Origin: Streptomyces atroolivaceus
Lineage (GTDB): Bacteria > Actinomycetota > Actinomycetes > Streptomycetales > Streptomycetaceae
Reading direction: 5' to 3'
Length of the DNA: 64,000 nt
NCBI RefSeq assembly: GCF_000717025.1
Contig: NZ_JNXG01000013.1
Location: 62,001-126,000, forward strand
Shown: one piece after another, positions 1 to 9,303 of the stretch
Numbering within the stretch: the stretch's first letter is position 1
How the letters are laid out: each line of letters begins with the position of its first letter
Notes under the pieces: generated by a model
Told to the model about the DNA's origin: nothing
What the model saw: only the letters and a program-made list of their open reading frames with translations
The model's database searches: none
Translations under genes and position numbers: made by a program

Positions 1-833
1 AGGCGCTGGTTCAGGAGCCACTGGAGCGGAGTCGCCCCGGTGGCTGCCCGGAGCCGCCGGTGGAGGGTCCGCGGGCTCATCGCCGCGCGCCGTGCCAGGT
101 CCTCGACGGTCAGGGGCTGGTCCAGGTGTGCCCGGGCCCAGTCCAGCACGGGCGCCAGGCTCCCGTCGTCGGTGGTGGGCACGGACAGGTCGACGAACTG
201 CGCCTGGCCGCCGGGCCGGTGTGCCGGCACCACCATCCGGCGGGCCAGCTGATTCGCCACGTGTGCGCCCAGGTCACGGCGGACCAGGTGGAGGCAGAGG
301 TCGAGTCCGGCGGTCAGTCCGGCGCTGGTGAGCACGTCGCCGTCGTCGACGTACAGCACCGAGTCGTCGACCCGCACCTTCGGGAAGCGCTCGGCCAGTT
401 GGGCGGTGTGCATCCAGTGGGCGGTGGCGCGCCGTCCGTCGAGCAGCCCGGCCTCGGCGAGCGCGAAGGCCCCGGTGCACAGGGAGACCATGCGGGCGCC
501 TCCCTCGTAGGCGCGTCGCAGCGCGGTGATCAGTGCCGGCGGCAGCGGTCTGCCCTCGTCGACACAGGGGTCGGGCACGGAGGGCACGATGACGGTGTCG
601 GCGCCGACGAGGTCGTCGAGCCCGTAGGGAGTCGACAGGGACAGTCCGGCCCCGGGCGGAGAACCGTCCTGCTGTAGCTCCCCCGTGCTGCACAGCCGCA
701 GGTCGTACCAGGGGTCCGCCAGGTCGGGCTGCGCCTTCCCGAAGACGGTGCAGGGGATGCTCAACTCGTACAGATCCCACGAGGGGACCCCGAAGCCCTC
801 GGGCACGACCACGGCGACCGAACCAGCGTTCAT
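1..833 (-). CDS. GlxA-type AraC family transcriptional regulator (3' end cut by window edge)
   Basis: Partial gene; 277 codons are visible from an ATG at 833 and the frame is still open at base 1. The N-terminal ~170 residues form a DJ-1/PfpI-like domain with the elbow sequence SLCTGAFALAEAGLLDGRRA around residues 112-131. The end carries an AraC-type helix-turn-helix (LTVEDLARRAAMSPRTLHRR, about residues 242-261). Proteins of this architecture are DNA-binding regulators whose N-domain is thought to sense small ligands. It is divergent from the imine-reductase-like gene starting at 960, so it probably controls that gene and its partner. The C-terminal helix-turn-helix continues to the left and cannot be checked. 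Confidence 0.88.
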   Translation of the reverse strand, partial: MNAGSVAVVVPEGFGVPSWDLYELSIPCTVFGKAQPDLADPWYDLRLCSTGELQQDGSPPGAGLSLSTPYGLDDLVGADTVIVPSVPDPCVDEGRPLPPALITALRRAYEGGARMVSLCTGAFALAEAGLLDGRRATAHWMHTAQLAERFPKVRVDDSVLYVDDGDVLTSAGLTAGLDLCLHLVRRDLGAHVANQLARRMVVPAHRPGGQAQFVDLSVPTTDDGSLAPVLDWARAHLDQPLTVEDLARRAAMSPRTLHRRLRAATGATPLQWLLNQR

Positions 834-959
834 GCCCGAAGGGTATGGCAGGAATTTGGTGGTTGCCGTCATCCACGTCACTGTTCCCGGCCGCGGCCTG
901 CTGCGATCTTGGTCCTCAGTCGACCGACCGCCGCAGGCGGACGTACAGGGAGTTGTGAC

Positions 960-1844
960 ATGCATGCTGATCGCCCCGCGGTAACCGTCATCGGACTGGG
1001 CTCGATGGGGTCGGCGCTGGCCACCGTGTTGATGGAACGGGGGCACCCGACCACGGTCTGGAACCGCTCGGCGCACAAGGCCCGGTCGCTGGCCGACCGG
1101 GGCGCCCTCCTCGCCACGAGCCCCGAGGAGGCGATCGCGGCGAGCCCGCTGACCATCACCTGCGTACTGGATCACGAGGCGCTGCACGCCCTTCTCGACC
1201 CCGTGGCGGGCGCTCTCGCGGGCAAGGTCCTGGTCAACCTCACCTCGGGCTCCCCCGAACAGGCCCACGAGGCCGAGGCATGGGCCCGGTCGCACGCCTT
1301 CGACTACCTCGACGGAGCGATCATGACCACCCCGCCGGGGGTCGGCAGCGCTGAGACGATGTTCCTCTACAGCGGTTCCCACGCCGCCTTCGAGGCCCAC
1401 CGTCCGACTCTGGCGTCCCTGGGCGACCCCCTGCACCTGGGCACCGACCCGGGCCTGGCTTCCCTCTACGACGCCGCCCTGCTCGGCCTGATGTGGTCGA
1501 CCATGACCGGCTGGCTGCACGGCACCGCGCTGGTCGGCGCGGAGAAGACACGGGCCACGGACTTCACCCCTGTCGCGATCCGCTGGCTGACCGCGGTGAC
1601 CGGCTTCCTGACCACCTACGCGCCCCAGGTGGACGCCGGCCGCTACCCGGGTGACGACGCGACCGTCGACGTCCAGATCGCGGCCGTCGGCCACCTCATC
1701 CACGCCGCAGCGGCCCGCGGCATCGACAACGCGCTGCCCGAACTCCTGAAGTCCGCCATGGAACGGGCCAGGGCCGCGGGCCATGGCTCCGACAGCTACG
1801 CGAGCGTGATCGAAATCCTGAGGAACCCGGCGGACCACGGATGA
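960..1844 (+). CDS. Imine reductase-like NAD(P)-dependent oxidoreductase
   Basis: A 294-residue member of the beta-hydroxyacid dehydrogenase / imine reductase superfamily. The N-terminus has a Rossmann nucleotide-binding motif (VTVIGLGSMGSALATVL, about residues 8-24) followed by TVWNRSAHKA, whose Arg suggests NADPH preference. The mid region GAIMTTPPGVGSAETMFLYSG and the later YDAALLGLMW segment resemble imine reductases more than 3-hydroxyisobutyrate dehydrogenase. The ATG at 960 is chosen because AGGGAG lies 7 nt upstream; an in-frame upstream extension to 909 has no such support. Its stop overlaps the next start by 4 bp (ATGA), so the two are co-transcribed. The natural substrate cannot be told from sequence. 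Confidence 0.85.
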   Translation: MHADRPAVTVIGLGSMGSALATVLMERGHPTTVWNRSAHKARSLADRGALLATSPEEAIAASPLTITCVLDHEALHALLDPVAGALAGKVLVNLTSGSPEQAHEAEAWARSHAFDYLDGAIMTTPPGVGSAETMFLYSGSHAAFEAHRPTLASLGDPLHLGTDPGLASLYDAALLGLMWSTMTGWLHGTALVGAEKTRATDFTPVAIRWLTAVTGFLTTYAPQVDAGRYPGDDATVDVQIAAVGHLIHAAAARGIDNALPELLKSAMERARAAGHGSDSYASVIEILRNPADHG

Positions 1845-2452
1845 CCCCGACACCGACAACTGTCCCCGTTGCCGCCGCGCAGTGGACGGACCTTCTGACC
1901 GCTGCCGCCGACACCTGCCTCGCCGCCCTCCTCGACGGAGCCGGCCAGGACTGGTCACGTCCGGCCCACGGCCTCGACTGGTCCTGCCGCCGGACACTCG
2001 ACCATCTCGCGCTCGGTCTGACGGGCTACACCGGCCTGCTCGTCGCCCGCCCCGACGACCGCTACATCACCCTCTTCGCGTCACTCGACCCCCAGGCCGG
2101 GATCCCCGACTGCCTGGACGGCCTCCGGATCGCCACGTCACTCCTCGCCTCCACCGTCGGCGTCACGACTGCCGACGTACGTGCCTGGCATCCATGGGGC
2201 CATTCCGACGCCGGCGGCTTCGCCGCCATGGGAATCACCGAACTGGCCGTCCACACCTACGACATCACCCGCGCCCTCGGCCTGCCCTGGACCCCGCCGG
2301 ACAGCCTCAGCGCCGCCGTCCTCGCCCGTCTCTTCCCCACCGCTCCGTCCGGGCACAGCCCGTCCGACACCCTGCTGTGGTGTACGGGCCGCATCCCGCT
2401 CCCCGGGCTGTCCCGGCGCACGGACTGGCAGTGGGACGGCACAGTGCGCTGA
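1841..2452 (+). CDS. Maleylpyruvate isomerase / DinB-fold protein
   Basis: A 203-residue protein of the DinB/MDMPI four-helix fold. Visible marks are the LDHLALG segment (about residues 46-52) and ELAVHTYDI (about residues 132-140); in family members, histidines in such segments bind a metal, and many are mycothiol-dependent enzymes. The start overlaps the stop of the upstream oxidoreductase by 4 bp, indicating translational coupling. It is followed by a minisatellite and then a convergent gene. The exact reaction is unknown; a role beside an imine-reductase-like enzyme, possibly in detoxification, is inference. Confidence 0.8.
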   Translation: MTPTPTTVPVAAAQWTDLLTAAADTCLAALLDGAGQDWSRPAHGLDWSCRRTLDHLALGLTGYTGLLVARPDDRYITLFASLDPQAGIPDCLDGLRIATSLLASTVGVTTADVRAWHPWGHSDAGGFAAMGITELAVHTYDITRALGLPWTPPDSLSAAVLARLFPTAPSGHSPSDTLLWCTGRIPLPGLSRRTDWQWDGTVR

Positions 2453-2492
2453 CCGCCACCACCGCCGCCGTCCCCCGCCCGGCCCCGGCCCC

Positions 2493-2603
2493 GGCGGCCC
2501 TGACGGCTCCGGCGGCCCTGACGGCTCCGGCTGCCCTGACGGCCCTGACGGGCCTGACGGGCCTGACGGGCCTGACGGGCCTGACGGGCCTGACGGGCCT
2601 GAC
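2493..2603. repeat. Minisatellite: 2 x 18 bp, then 6 perfect 9-bp copies
   Basis: Two perfect 18-bp units (GGCGGCCCTGACGGCTCC) at 2493-2528 are followed by a divergent stretch, one variant 9-mer at 2541-2549 and six perfect copies of GGGCCTGAC at 2550-2603. It lies between convergent genes ending at 2452 and 2608, and its edge is only 4 bp from the minus-strand stop codon. The 9-bp periodicity keeps reading frames open across it on both strands, producing artificial repetitive ORFs. Confidence 0.95.
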
Positions 2604-2607
2604 GGCG

Positions 2608-4125
2608 TCACCGTCCGGACCGGCCACGCTCCAGGAAGGGCTCCAGCAGTCCCGGGACGGCGTCGGCGGCGAAGGCGAGTCCCTCGGAGGCGTCGGTGTC
2701 GTGGGCCGTGTACGCGCCGCCTCCCGCCGCCGTCGTGGCGGTGACGCTCAGCAGCCCGGCCCGGCTCTGGAACCACGACTGCTTCACCGTCCAGCCGATC
2801 ACCCCGGCCCTCTCCAGTGCCGCTGTGGAGCGCCGGACCGACCCGGAACGGGTCACGAGGTACGCGCCGCTCAGCGCGTGCCCCAGGGACCGGTAGGCGT
2901 CGAGCGCCAGCGCCACGGCGACGGGCAGGAGCACCACCGCGCAGCCGAGCGCGGTCCACAGCAGTACGGGCGTCAGCAGGACGCCCAGGAGGACCTGGAT
3001 CAGTACGGGCGCCAGGGCCGCCACCAGGGCCCGGCGCAGCCGTCGCCCACGGGCGGCCCGGGGGTGTGCCGTGAGCGGAGCGCCGGTGGGGGTCGCCGGC
3101 TCCCGCAGCACTTCCGCGGCGATCGTGTCGGCCAAGGCGCGGGGAGCGGCCGGCAACAGGGTGTTGTGGTCGGCCGCCCGTTCCTCGTCCTTGGTCAGGC
3201 CGGTGGCGATCGCGTCCACCCGTGCGGCGCCCGCGAGGCGGATGCCGAGGGGTTCCACCAGGTCCACCCCGCGCAGCCGCCGTTCCTCGACGGACAGGGA
3301 GCGCGAGGTGAAGAGTCCGCGCCGCACCCGCAGGGTGCCGCCCGGTTCGCGCTCCAGGCGGTAGTTCCACCACATCTCGATCCACAGCCCGAGCGCGCCG
3401 ATCACACCGGCGACCAGGGCCGCCCCGGCCAGAACGACGATCGTCCAGACCAGCGGGGTGTCCCGGAGGCGGTCGGCGATCCAGTGGATCACCTCGGCCT
3501 GCGCCCCGACCCAGTCGCTGACCTGCATCACACCACCGGCGGCAGCGCCCCCGAGCAGGGGCGTGGCGAAGGAGAGGGGTGCGTAGCGGATCCACCGGGG
3601 GTCGAGCGTGGCCAGTTGGCCGTCGCGGTGCGTCCCGGGGACGTCGGCGACGGCACGGTCGAGGAGGTCACGGCGCAGCCGCTCGCCCTCGGCCCGGGAG
3701 ACGGGGTCGAGCTCCAGCGTGGAGTCGCCGCCGGTGTGTTCACCGGTGCCGATGCGGACCGAGACCAGCCCCAGGATCCGCAGCAGCGGGTGGGCGGTGA
3801 GGTCGACGCTGCGGATCCGCTCGCGCGCCAGCGAGCGGCGCTTCACCAGGAGGAGCCCTGTGTGCAGGTCCACCCGCTCGGCGCCGACGCGGTAACGGGT
3901 GCGCCGCCACCGTACGTGGTCACCGGCGGCCGCACAGCCGATCAGCAGGACCGCTCCGGCCAGCGCCCAGCCGACGGCTGTCGCGTACCCGAAGCGGCCG
4001 GACAGAGCGACCGTGACCGGCACCGCGGCTCCCACGGCGACTCCCGCCGTGACCAGCGCGGTGACCAGGACCGTACGGCGATGGAGCCGCCGCCAGTCGG
4101 CGCCGCTGTCCGCGGCCGTGCTCAC
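2608..4125 (-). CDS. Bacterial PH (bPH2/DUF304) domain membrane protein, YdbT-like
   Basis: A 505-residue membrane protein with several hydrophobic segments alternating with bPH2 domains, the layout of YdbT-type proteins. An N-terminal membrane hairpin (about residues 18-70) precedes a first PH-like unit with the motif LARERIRSVDLTAHPLLRIL. A second membrane region (about residues 170-240) leads to another unit with SLSVEERRLRGVDLVEPLGI, and a third pair follows. The ATG overlaps the stop of the upstream bPH2 gene by 4 bp, so this is the last gene of a pgi-bPH2-bPH2 operon. Molecular function is unknown; the family is associated with the cell envelope. Confidence 0.85.
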   Translation of the reverse strand: MSTAADSGADWRRLHRRTVLVTALVTAGVAVGAAVPVTVALSGRFGYATAVGWALAGAVLLIGCAAAGDHVRWRRTRYRVGAERVDLHTGLLLVKRRSLARERIRSVDLTAHPLLRILGLVSVRIGTGEHTGGDSTLELDPVSRAEGERLRRDLLDRAVADVPGTHRDGQLATLDPRWIRYAPLSFATPLLGGAAAGGVMQVSDWVGAQAEVIHWIADRLRDTPLVWTIVVLAGAALVAGVIGALGLWIEMWWNYRLEREPGGTLRVRRGLFTSRSLSVEERRLRGVDLVEPLGIRLAGAARVDAIATGLTKDEERAADHNTLLPAAPRALADTIAAEVLREPATPTGAPLTAHPRAARGRRLRRALVAALAPVLIQVLLGVLLTPVLLWTALGCAVVLLPVAVALALDAYRSLGHALSGAYLVTRSGSVRRSTAALERAGVIGWTVKQSWFQSRAGLLSVTATTAAGGGAYTAHDTDASEGLAFAADAVPGLLEPFLERGRSGR

Positions 4126-4625
4126 GTGGCGTCCCCGGGTGTGTCCTGGGTGATACGGGTCAGCCGCTCGGCGAGCTCGGCGGCGGCCTCATGGGTGAGC
4201 CCCTCGATCTCCACGGCGCCCTTGGCCGAGGCCGTGGTGACGGTGACCGTGGCCAGCCCGAAGAGCTGTTCCAGGGGGCCCCGCACGGTGTCCACGGTCT
4301 GGATGCGGGACATCGGCGCGATCCGCCACTCCCGCAGGAAGGCCCCGGTGCTCACGTACACCGCTTCGTCGGTGACCTCCCAGCGGTGGGTGCGGAACCA
4401 CCAGAGGGGGAAGAGGACGGCGCACAGCAGGCCGCCGGCCGCGAGCACCGCGGCGGGCGTCAGCAGCCAGAACCTGGCGGGAGCGATGAGCCCGCCCAGG
4501 ATGCCGAGGACCGCCACCGGAGCCGCTGTCAGCAGCAGCCACTGGACCCGCCACCACCCGACCGCCCGGCGGTCCGGTGCGTTGCGCGGTGGCCTGAGCC
4601 GTATCGTCCCCTCCCCCGTGGTCAT
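4122..4625 (-). CDS. Bacterial PH (bPH2/DUF304) domain membrane protein, YdbS-like
   Basis: A 167-residue protein with two transmembrane segments (about residues 24-75) and a single bPH2 domain carrying the family signature REWRIAPMSRIQTVDTVRGP (about residues 93-112). It pairs with the larger three-unit protein encoded next, as YdbS does with YdbT in Bacillus. Its ATG lies only 3 nt after the pgi stop codon and its end overlaps the next start by 4 bp, so all three are translated from one message. Function unknown; a heteromeric membrane complex with its partner is inference from the family. Confidence 0.86.
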   Translation of the reverse strand: MTTGEGTIRLRPPRNAPDRRAVGWWRVQWLLLTAAPVAVLGILGGLIAPARFWLLTPAAVLAAGGLLCAVLFPLWWFRTHRWEVTDEAVYVSTGAFLREWRIAPMSRIQTVDTVRGPLEQLFGLATVTVTTASAKGAVEIEGLTHEAAAELAERLTRITQDTPGDAT

Positions 4626-4628
4626 GGC

Positions 4629-6281
4629 TCAGCGACCGCGCAGCGAGCGATACGTCGAGACGAGCGCCGCGGTGGAGCTGTCCAGCTGTTCGCCGCCGGT
4701 GCCTTCGGTCAGGACCGGCTCGATCTTCTTGGCGAGCACCTTGCCCAGCTCGACGCCCCACTGGTCGAAGGAGTCGATGTTCCAGACGGCGCCCTGGACG
4801 AACACCTTGTGCTCGTACAGCGCGATCAGCTGGCCGAGCACCGACGGGGTGAGCCGCTCGGCGAGGATCGTGGTCGTCGGGTGGTTGCCCTGGAAGGTCT
4901 TGTGCGGCACGAGCTCCTCGGCCACACCTTCCTCACGGACCTCGTCGGGGGTCTTCCCGAAGGCGAGGGCCTGGGTCTGGGCGAAGAAGTTGGCCATCAG
5001 CAGGTCGTGCTGGGCGATCAGCCCGGGCAGCAGGTCCTGGACCGGCGACGCGAAGCCGATGAAGTCGGCCGGGATGACCTTCGTGCCCTGGTGGATCAGC
5101 TGGTAGTAGGCGTGCTGCCCGTTCGTGCCGGGGGTACCCCAGACGACCGGCCCGGTCTGCCACTCGACCGGATTCCCGTCCCGGTCGACGGACTTGCCGT
5201 TGGACTCCATGTCCAGCTGCTGCAAGTACGCGGTGAACTTGGACAGATAGTGGCTGTAGGGCAGGACCGCGTGGGACTGCGCGTCGAAGAACTGGCCGTA
5301 CCAGACGCCCAGCAGGCCCAGCAGCAGCGGGGCGTTCTCCTCGGCGGGGGCGGTGCGGAAGTGCTCGTCGACGAGGTGGAATCCGTCGAGCATCTCGCGG
5401 AACCGGTCCGGGCCGATGGCGATCATCAGCGAGAGGCCGATCGCCGAGTCGTACGAGTAACGGCCACCGACCCAGTCCCAGAACTCGAACATGTTGGCCG
5501 TGTCGACACCGAAGTCCGTGACCTTGTCCGCGTTGGTCGACAGCGCCACGAAGTGCTTGGCGACGGCTTCCTGACCGGCCCTCAGCCCGGTGAGGAGCCA
5601 GTCGCGGGCGGAGGTGGCGTTGGTGATGGTCTCGATCGTCGTGAAGGTCTTGGACGCGACGATGAACAGGGTCTCGGCCGGGTCCAGGTCGTGGACGGCC
5701 TCGTGGAGGTCGGCCCCGTCGACGTTCGACACGAAGCGGACGGTGAGCGAGCGGTCCGTGAAGGAGCGCAGCACCTCGTAGGCCATGGCCGGTCCGAGGT
5801 CGGAGCCGCCGATGCCGATGTTCACGATGTTCTTGACCGGCTTGCCGGTGTGACCGGTCCACTCCCCGGCCCTGACCCGCTCGGCGAAGGACGCCATCCT
5901 GTCCAGGACGGCGTGCACGGCGGGCACCACGTTCTCGCCGTCGACCTCGATCACGGCGTCGCGCGGGGCGCGCAGCGCGGTGTGCAGGACGGCCCGGTCC
6001 TCGGTGGTGTTGATCTTCTCGCCGCGGAACATCGCGTCCCGCAGGGCGGCCACTCCCGTGGCGCCGGCGAGGTCCCGCAGCAGACGGAGCGTCTCGTCGG
6101 TGACCAGGTGCTTGGAGTAGTCGATGTGGAGGTCGCCGACCCGGAGGGTGTACGCGGCCCCGCGGTCCGGCGCATCCGCGAACAGCCGGCGCAGATGGGT
6201 GTCGCCGAACTCCTCACGGTGCTTGCCGAGAGCCGCCCACTCGGGCGTCTGGTTGAGCTTGGTTCGGCTTTGTGCGTTCAT
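4629..6281 (-). CDS. pgi: Glucose-6-phosphate isomerase
   Basis: Interconverts glucose-6-phosphate and fructose-6-phosphate in glycolysis and gluconeogenesis. The 550-residue protein has the family signatures [27 protein letters not shown] and [14 protein letters not shown], and the length fits the large bacterial class. The start is placed at the ATG at 6281 ([15 protein letters not shown]); an upstream in-frame ATG at 6407 adds about 42 residues unlike any Pgi. Two bPH2 membrane protein genes follow in the same transcript. The region upstream on the minus strand contains TAGGTT, a possible -10. Confidence 0.96.
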   Translation of the reverse strand: MNAQSRTKLNQTPEWAALGKHREEFGDTHLRRLFADAPDRGAAYTLRVGDLHIDYSKHLVTDETLRLLRDLAGATGVAALRDAMFRGEKINTTEDRAVLHTALRAPRDAVIEVDGENVVPAVHAVLDRMASFAERVRAGEWTGHTGKPVKNIVNIGIGGSDLGPAMAYEVLRSFTDRSLTVRFVSNVDGADLHEAVHDLDPAETLFIVASKTFTTIETITNATSARDWLLTGLRAGQEAVAKHFVALSTNADKVTDFGVDTANMFEFWDWVGGRYSYDSAIGLSLMIAIGPDRFREMLDGFHLVDEHFRTAPAEENAPLLLGLLGVWYGQFFDAQSHAVLPYSHYLSKFTAYLQQLDMESNGKSVDRDGNPVEWQTGPVVWGTPGTNGQHAYYQLIHQGTKVIPADFIGFASPVQDLLPGLIAQHDLLMANFFAQTQALAFGKTPDEVREEGVAEELVPHKTFQGNHPTTTILAERLTPSVLGQLIALYEHKVFVQGAVWNIDSFDQWGVELGKVLAKKIEPVLTEGTGGEQLDSSTAALVSTYRSLRGR

Positions 6282-6436
6282 CCCGGAAATCGCCCACTTC
6301 TTCTCGTACCTGCAACCTTCCCCGCTGCCCCTCCAACCTAATTGATCTGAGGGGTGCGGCGGGGCAACGGCGGGCCACGGGGCGGCATACGGATTCCGGC
6401 CGGGCACCCAGGGGGTGACCGGCCGGTGAACAACTT

Positions 6437-6772
6437 CTAGATCTCGCCGCGGAGTTTCGCCAGGGCTTCGGCGAGGATGGCTTCGCCGTCCGCGTCGCTG
6501 CGCCGCTCACGCACGTACGCCAGGTGCGTCTTGTACGGCTCGGTGCGGGGCGGAGCCGGCGGGCTGTCCCGGTCCTGTCCGGCCGGGAAGCCGCAGCGCG
6601 GGCAGTCCCAGGTCTCCGGTACCTGCGCGTCATGGGCGAAGCTCGGCTGCGTCTCGTGCCCGTTCGAGCACCAGAAGGAGATGCGGAGGCGCGGCGCTGA
6701 CTCGCCTCGCTCGGCCTCCCCCATCGGCCCCGCTCCGACCCGGCTTCCCCGGATCGCGTTGCCACTTGCCAC
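6437..6772 (-). CDS. RbpA-family RNA polymerase-binding protein (second, divergent paralogue)
   Basis: A 111-residue protein with the RbpA layout: a basic N-terminal arm ([17 protein letters not shown]), a zinc-binding core made of FWCSNGH and WDCPRCG (about residues 34-61), and a C-terminal segment [17 protein letters not shown] matching the sigma-interacting region. RbpA activates RNA polymerase holoenzyme in actinobacteria. The sequence departs clearly from canonical Streptomyces RbpA (for example [13 protein letters not shown] instead of the usual TRTHWDMLMERR, recalled from memory), so it is likely the second paralogue. The GTG at 6772 has AGGGAG about 8 nt upstream. It sits alone between pgi and secG. 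Confidence 0.85.
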   Translation of the reverse strand: MASGNAIRGSRVGAGPMGEAERGESAPRLRISFWCSNGHETQPSFAHDAQVPETWDCPRCGFPAGQDRDSPPAPPRTEPYKTHLAYVRERRSDADGEAILAEALAKLRGEI

Positions 6773-6881
6773 GGTCGTAACTCCCTGCGTGATGGTGCTC
6801 GAAGATGCCCCAGTCTACGTAAGGCCCAACGCGCGTCCAGTGAAAGGAGTTACACCCTCACCGGGAATCGCGAACGACGGG

Positions 6882-7118
6882 TCAGCCGTCCAGCTTGATG
6901 AGCAGACCGAGAACGACGATGCACGCGAACCAGATCAGACCGACCACGACGGTGATGCGGTCGAGGTTCCGCTCGGCGACCGACGAGCCACCCACGGAGG
7001 ACTGCATCCCGCCACCGAACATGTCGGAGAGGCCGCCGCCCTTTCCCTTGTGCATCAGCACCAGCAGCATCAGCAGCAGGCTGAAGACGATCAGGGCGAT
7101 CTCGAACGCCAAAACCAC
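6882..7118 (-). CDS. secG: Preprotein translocase subunit SecG
   Basis: A 78-residue membrane protein of the SecYEG channel. It has two transmembrane helices (residues about 3-22 and 54-73) separated by the conserved glycine-rich loop KGKGGGLSDMFGGGMQSSVG. The GTG start at 7118 is preceded by AGGGA. It follows tpiA on the same strand, the usual Streptomyces order, but a strong hairpin at 7165-7200 separates the two, so it may be expressed partly on its own. Confidence 0.95.
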   Translation of the reverse strand: MVLAFEIALIVFSLLLMLLVLMHKGKGGGLSDMFGGGMQSSVGGSSVAERNLDRITVVVGLIWFACIVVLGLLIKLDG

Positions 7119-7164
7119 GGCTGGTCCCTACTTTCCGGAATTCATAGGACTGCATGTACGAACA

Positions 7165-7200
7165 GCGGGGGCCCGGGGGTACACCCCCCTCGGCCCCCGC
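7165..7200 (-). terminator. Hairpin between tpiA and secG
   Basis: Perfect 9-bp stem GCGGGGGCC (7165-7173) with GGCCCCCGC (7192-7200), extended inward by further G/C pairs. It lies 57 nt after the tpiA stop and 47 nt before the secG start. No T-run follows, as is common in Streptomyces. It could end the gap-pgk-tpiA message or attenuate readthrough into secG. Confidence 0.7.
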
Positions 7201-7256
7201 AAGGGTACGACGGATCCGCGTCACCGCATACTCACCGGTTGCGGAGGCGGACGATT

Positions 7257-8045
7257 CTACTGGTCGCGGAAGCGAACGATCTTGACGAACTCGTCGGCGT
7301 CGAGCGCGGCGCCGCCGATCAGGGCACCGTCCACATCGGGCTGCGCCATGATGGCCGCGACGTTGCCGGACTTCACCGAGCCGCCGTACTGGATGCGGAC
7401 GGCGTCGGCCAGCTCCTGCGAGTACAGCTCGGCGAGCCGGCGGCGGATCGCGCCGCAGACCTCCTGGGCGTCCTCGGGGGTGGCGACCTCGCCGGTTCCG
7501 ATGGCCCAGACCGGCTCGTAGGCGATCACGATGGACTCGGCGTGCTCGGCCGGGACGTCCTTCAGCGCGCCGTCGAGCTGCGCCAGCGTGTAGGAGACCT
7601 GGTCACCGGCCTTGCGGATGTCCAGCCCCTCGCCGACACAGAGGATCGGGGTCAGGCCGTGCTTGAACGCGGCCTTGACCTTGGCGTTGCAGATCTCGTC
7701 GTTCTCGCCGTGGTACTGGCGGCGCTCGCTGTGGCCGACGGCCACGAACGTGCACTTCAGCTTGGCGAGCATGGGGCCGGAGATCTCACCGGTGTAGGCG
7801 CCGGAGTCCTGGGCCGAGATGTCCTGGGCGCCGTACTTGATCTTCAGCTTGTCGCCGTCGACCAGGGTCTGCACGGAGCGCAGGTCCGTGAAGGGCGGCA
7901 GGACGGCGACCTCGACGGCGTCGTAGTCCTTGTCGGCCAGGGCGAAGGCGAGCTTCTGGACGTGGGCGATGGCCTCGAGGTGGTTGAGGTTCATCTTCCA
8001 GTTGCCCGCCATGAGCGGGGTACGGCCTTGTGCGGGAGCAGTCAT
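7257..8045 (-). CDS. tpiA: Triosephosphate isomerase
   Basis: Interconverts dihydroxyacetone phosphate and glyceraldehyde-3-phosphate. All catalytic signatures are present in the 262 residues: the lysine of AGNWKMN near the N-terminus, the histidine of VAVGHSERR, the glutamate of [11 protein letters not shown], and the phosphate-gripping YGGSVKSGN and GALIGGAAL. The ATG at 8045 lies 6 nt after the pgk stop, so it is translated from the pgk message. Length is typical for the family. Confidence 0.97.
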   Translation of the reverse strand: MTAPAQGRTPLMAGNWKMNLNHLEAIAHVQKLAFALADKDYDAVEVAVLPPFTDLRSVQTLVDGDKLKIKYGAQDISAQDSGAYTGEISGPMLAKLKCTFVAVGHSERRQYHGENDEICNAKVKAAFKHGLTPILCVGEGLDIRKAGDQVSYTLAQLDGALKDVPAEHAESIVIAYEPVWAIGTGEVATPEDAQEVCGAIRRRLAELYSQELADAVRIQYGGSVKSGNVAAIMAQPDVDGALIGGAALDADEFVKIVRFRDQ

Positions 8046-8051
8046 TGAGGG

Positions 8052-9263
8052 TCAGTCCTCCAGTGCGGCGAGTCCGGGAAGCGTCTTGCCCTCGAGGTAT
8101 TCGAGGCTGGCGCCGCCACCGGTCGAGATATGGCCGAAAGCGTTCTCGTCGAAGCCCAGGATGCGGACGGCGGCGGCGGAGTCCCCGCCACCGACGACGC
8201 TGAAGGCCTGGGAGTCGACGAGTGCCTGGGCGACCGCCTTGGTGCCCTCGGCGTAGTCGGGGTGCTCGAAGACGCCCATCGGGCCGTTCCAGAAGACGGT
8301 GGCCGCGTCGGCGAGCTTCGCTGCGTACAGCTTGCGGGTCCCGGGCCCGATGTCCAGGCCCTCCTGGTCCGCCGGGATGGCGTCGGCGGCGACCGTGGTG
8401 GGGTCGGCCGGGGCCTTGGTCTTCAGGTCCGGGAACTCACGGGCGACGAGGACGTCGACGGGGAGCACGAACTCCACACCGAGCTCCTCGGCCCGCTTGA
8501 GGTACCCCTGGACGGCCGGGACCTGGTCCTCCTGGAGCAGCGAGGTCCCCACCTCGTGGCCCTTGGCCTTGAGGAAGGTGTACGCCATGCCGCCGCCGAT
8601 CAGGATGCGGTCGGCCTTCTCCAGCAGGTGGTCGATGACTCCGAGCTTGTCGGAGACCTTGGCACCGCCGAGGACCACGGCGTACGGGCGCGCGACGTCC
8701 TCGGTGAGCTTCTTCAGGACGCCGACCTCGGTCGCGATCAGGCCGCCGGCCGCGTGCGGAAGCCGGGCCGGGAGGTCGAAGACCGAGGCGTGCTTGCGGT
8801 GGACGGCGCCGAAGCCGTCACCCACGTACACGTCGGCGAGCTCTGCGAGCCGGTCGGCGAAGGCACCGCGCTCGGCGTCGTCCTTCGACGTCTCGCCGGC
8901 GTTGAAGCGGAGGTTCTCGATGACGGCCACCTGACCGTCGGCGAGGGCGGCGACCGTCGCGCGGGCGGACTCACCGACCGTGTCGGTCGCGAAGGCGACC
9001 TCGGCACCGAGCAGCTCGCCCAGACGTGCCGCGGCGGGTGCCAGCGAGAAGGCCGGGTCAGGGACGCCCTTCGGGCGGCCGAGGTGCGAGGCGACGACGA
9101 CCCGCGCACCGGCTGCGGCGAGTTCGGCGACCGTGGGCAGGACGGCGCGGATGCGGCCGTCGTCGGTGATCGTGGTGCCGTCCAGCGGCACGTTGAGGTC
9201 GGCGCGGACGAATACCCGCTTGCCCGCGACCCCTTCGGCGAGAAGTTCGTCGATCGTCTTCAT
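8052..9263 (-). CDS. pgk: Phosphoglycerate kinase
   Basis: Transfers phosphate between 1,3-bisphosphoglycerate and ADP. The 403-residue protein starts [11 protein letters not shown] and carries VRADLNVP near the N-terminus, SHLGRPKG in the substrate domain, [10 protein letters not shown] and [11 protein letters not shown] in the centre, and the nucleotide-binding end [13 protein letters not shown]. The ATG at 9263 has AAGGAG about 11 nt upstream; an in-frame ATG at 9302 would add 13 unlikely residues. It lies between gap and tpiA, with a strong hairpin separating it from gap. Confidence 0.96.
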   Translation of the reverse strand: MKTIDELLAEGVAGKRVFVRADLNVPLDGTTITDDGRIRAVLPTVAELAAAGARVVVASHLGRPKGVPDPAFSLAPAAARLGELLGAEVAFATDTVGESARATVAALADGQVAVIENLRFNAGETSKDDAERGAFADRLAELADVYVGDGFGAVHRKHASVFDLPARLPHAAGGLIATEVGVLKKLTEDVARPYAVVLGGAKVSDKLGVIDHLLEKADRILIGGGMAYTFLKAKGHEVGTSLLQEDQVPAVQGYLKRAEELGVEFVLPVDVLVAREFPDLKTKAPADPTTVAADAIPADQEGLDIGPGTRKLYAAKLADAATVFWNGPMGVFEHPDYAEGTKAVAQALVDSQAFSVVGGGDSAAAVRILGFDENAFGHISTGGGASLEYLEGKTLPGLAALED

Positions 9264-9303
9264 CTGTTCCCATACTCCTTGGAAGGACTGATGAGCATGC
9301 AAG

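Noticed and set aside
2138..3595. Long minus-strand frame with a PSG-type repeat, resembling a collagen-like protein
   Set aside because: It lies out of frame with the PH-domain gene and owes its repeat to the 9-bp minisatellite; composition is Arg/Gly/Pro-rich shadow.
6840..6880. GGGAAT as a SigR -35 for the RbpA-family gene
   Set aside because: It is on the opposite strand and downstream of the gene's end.
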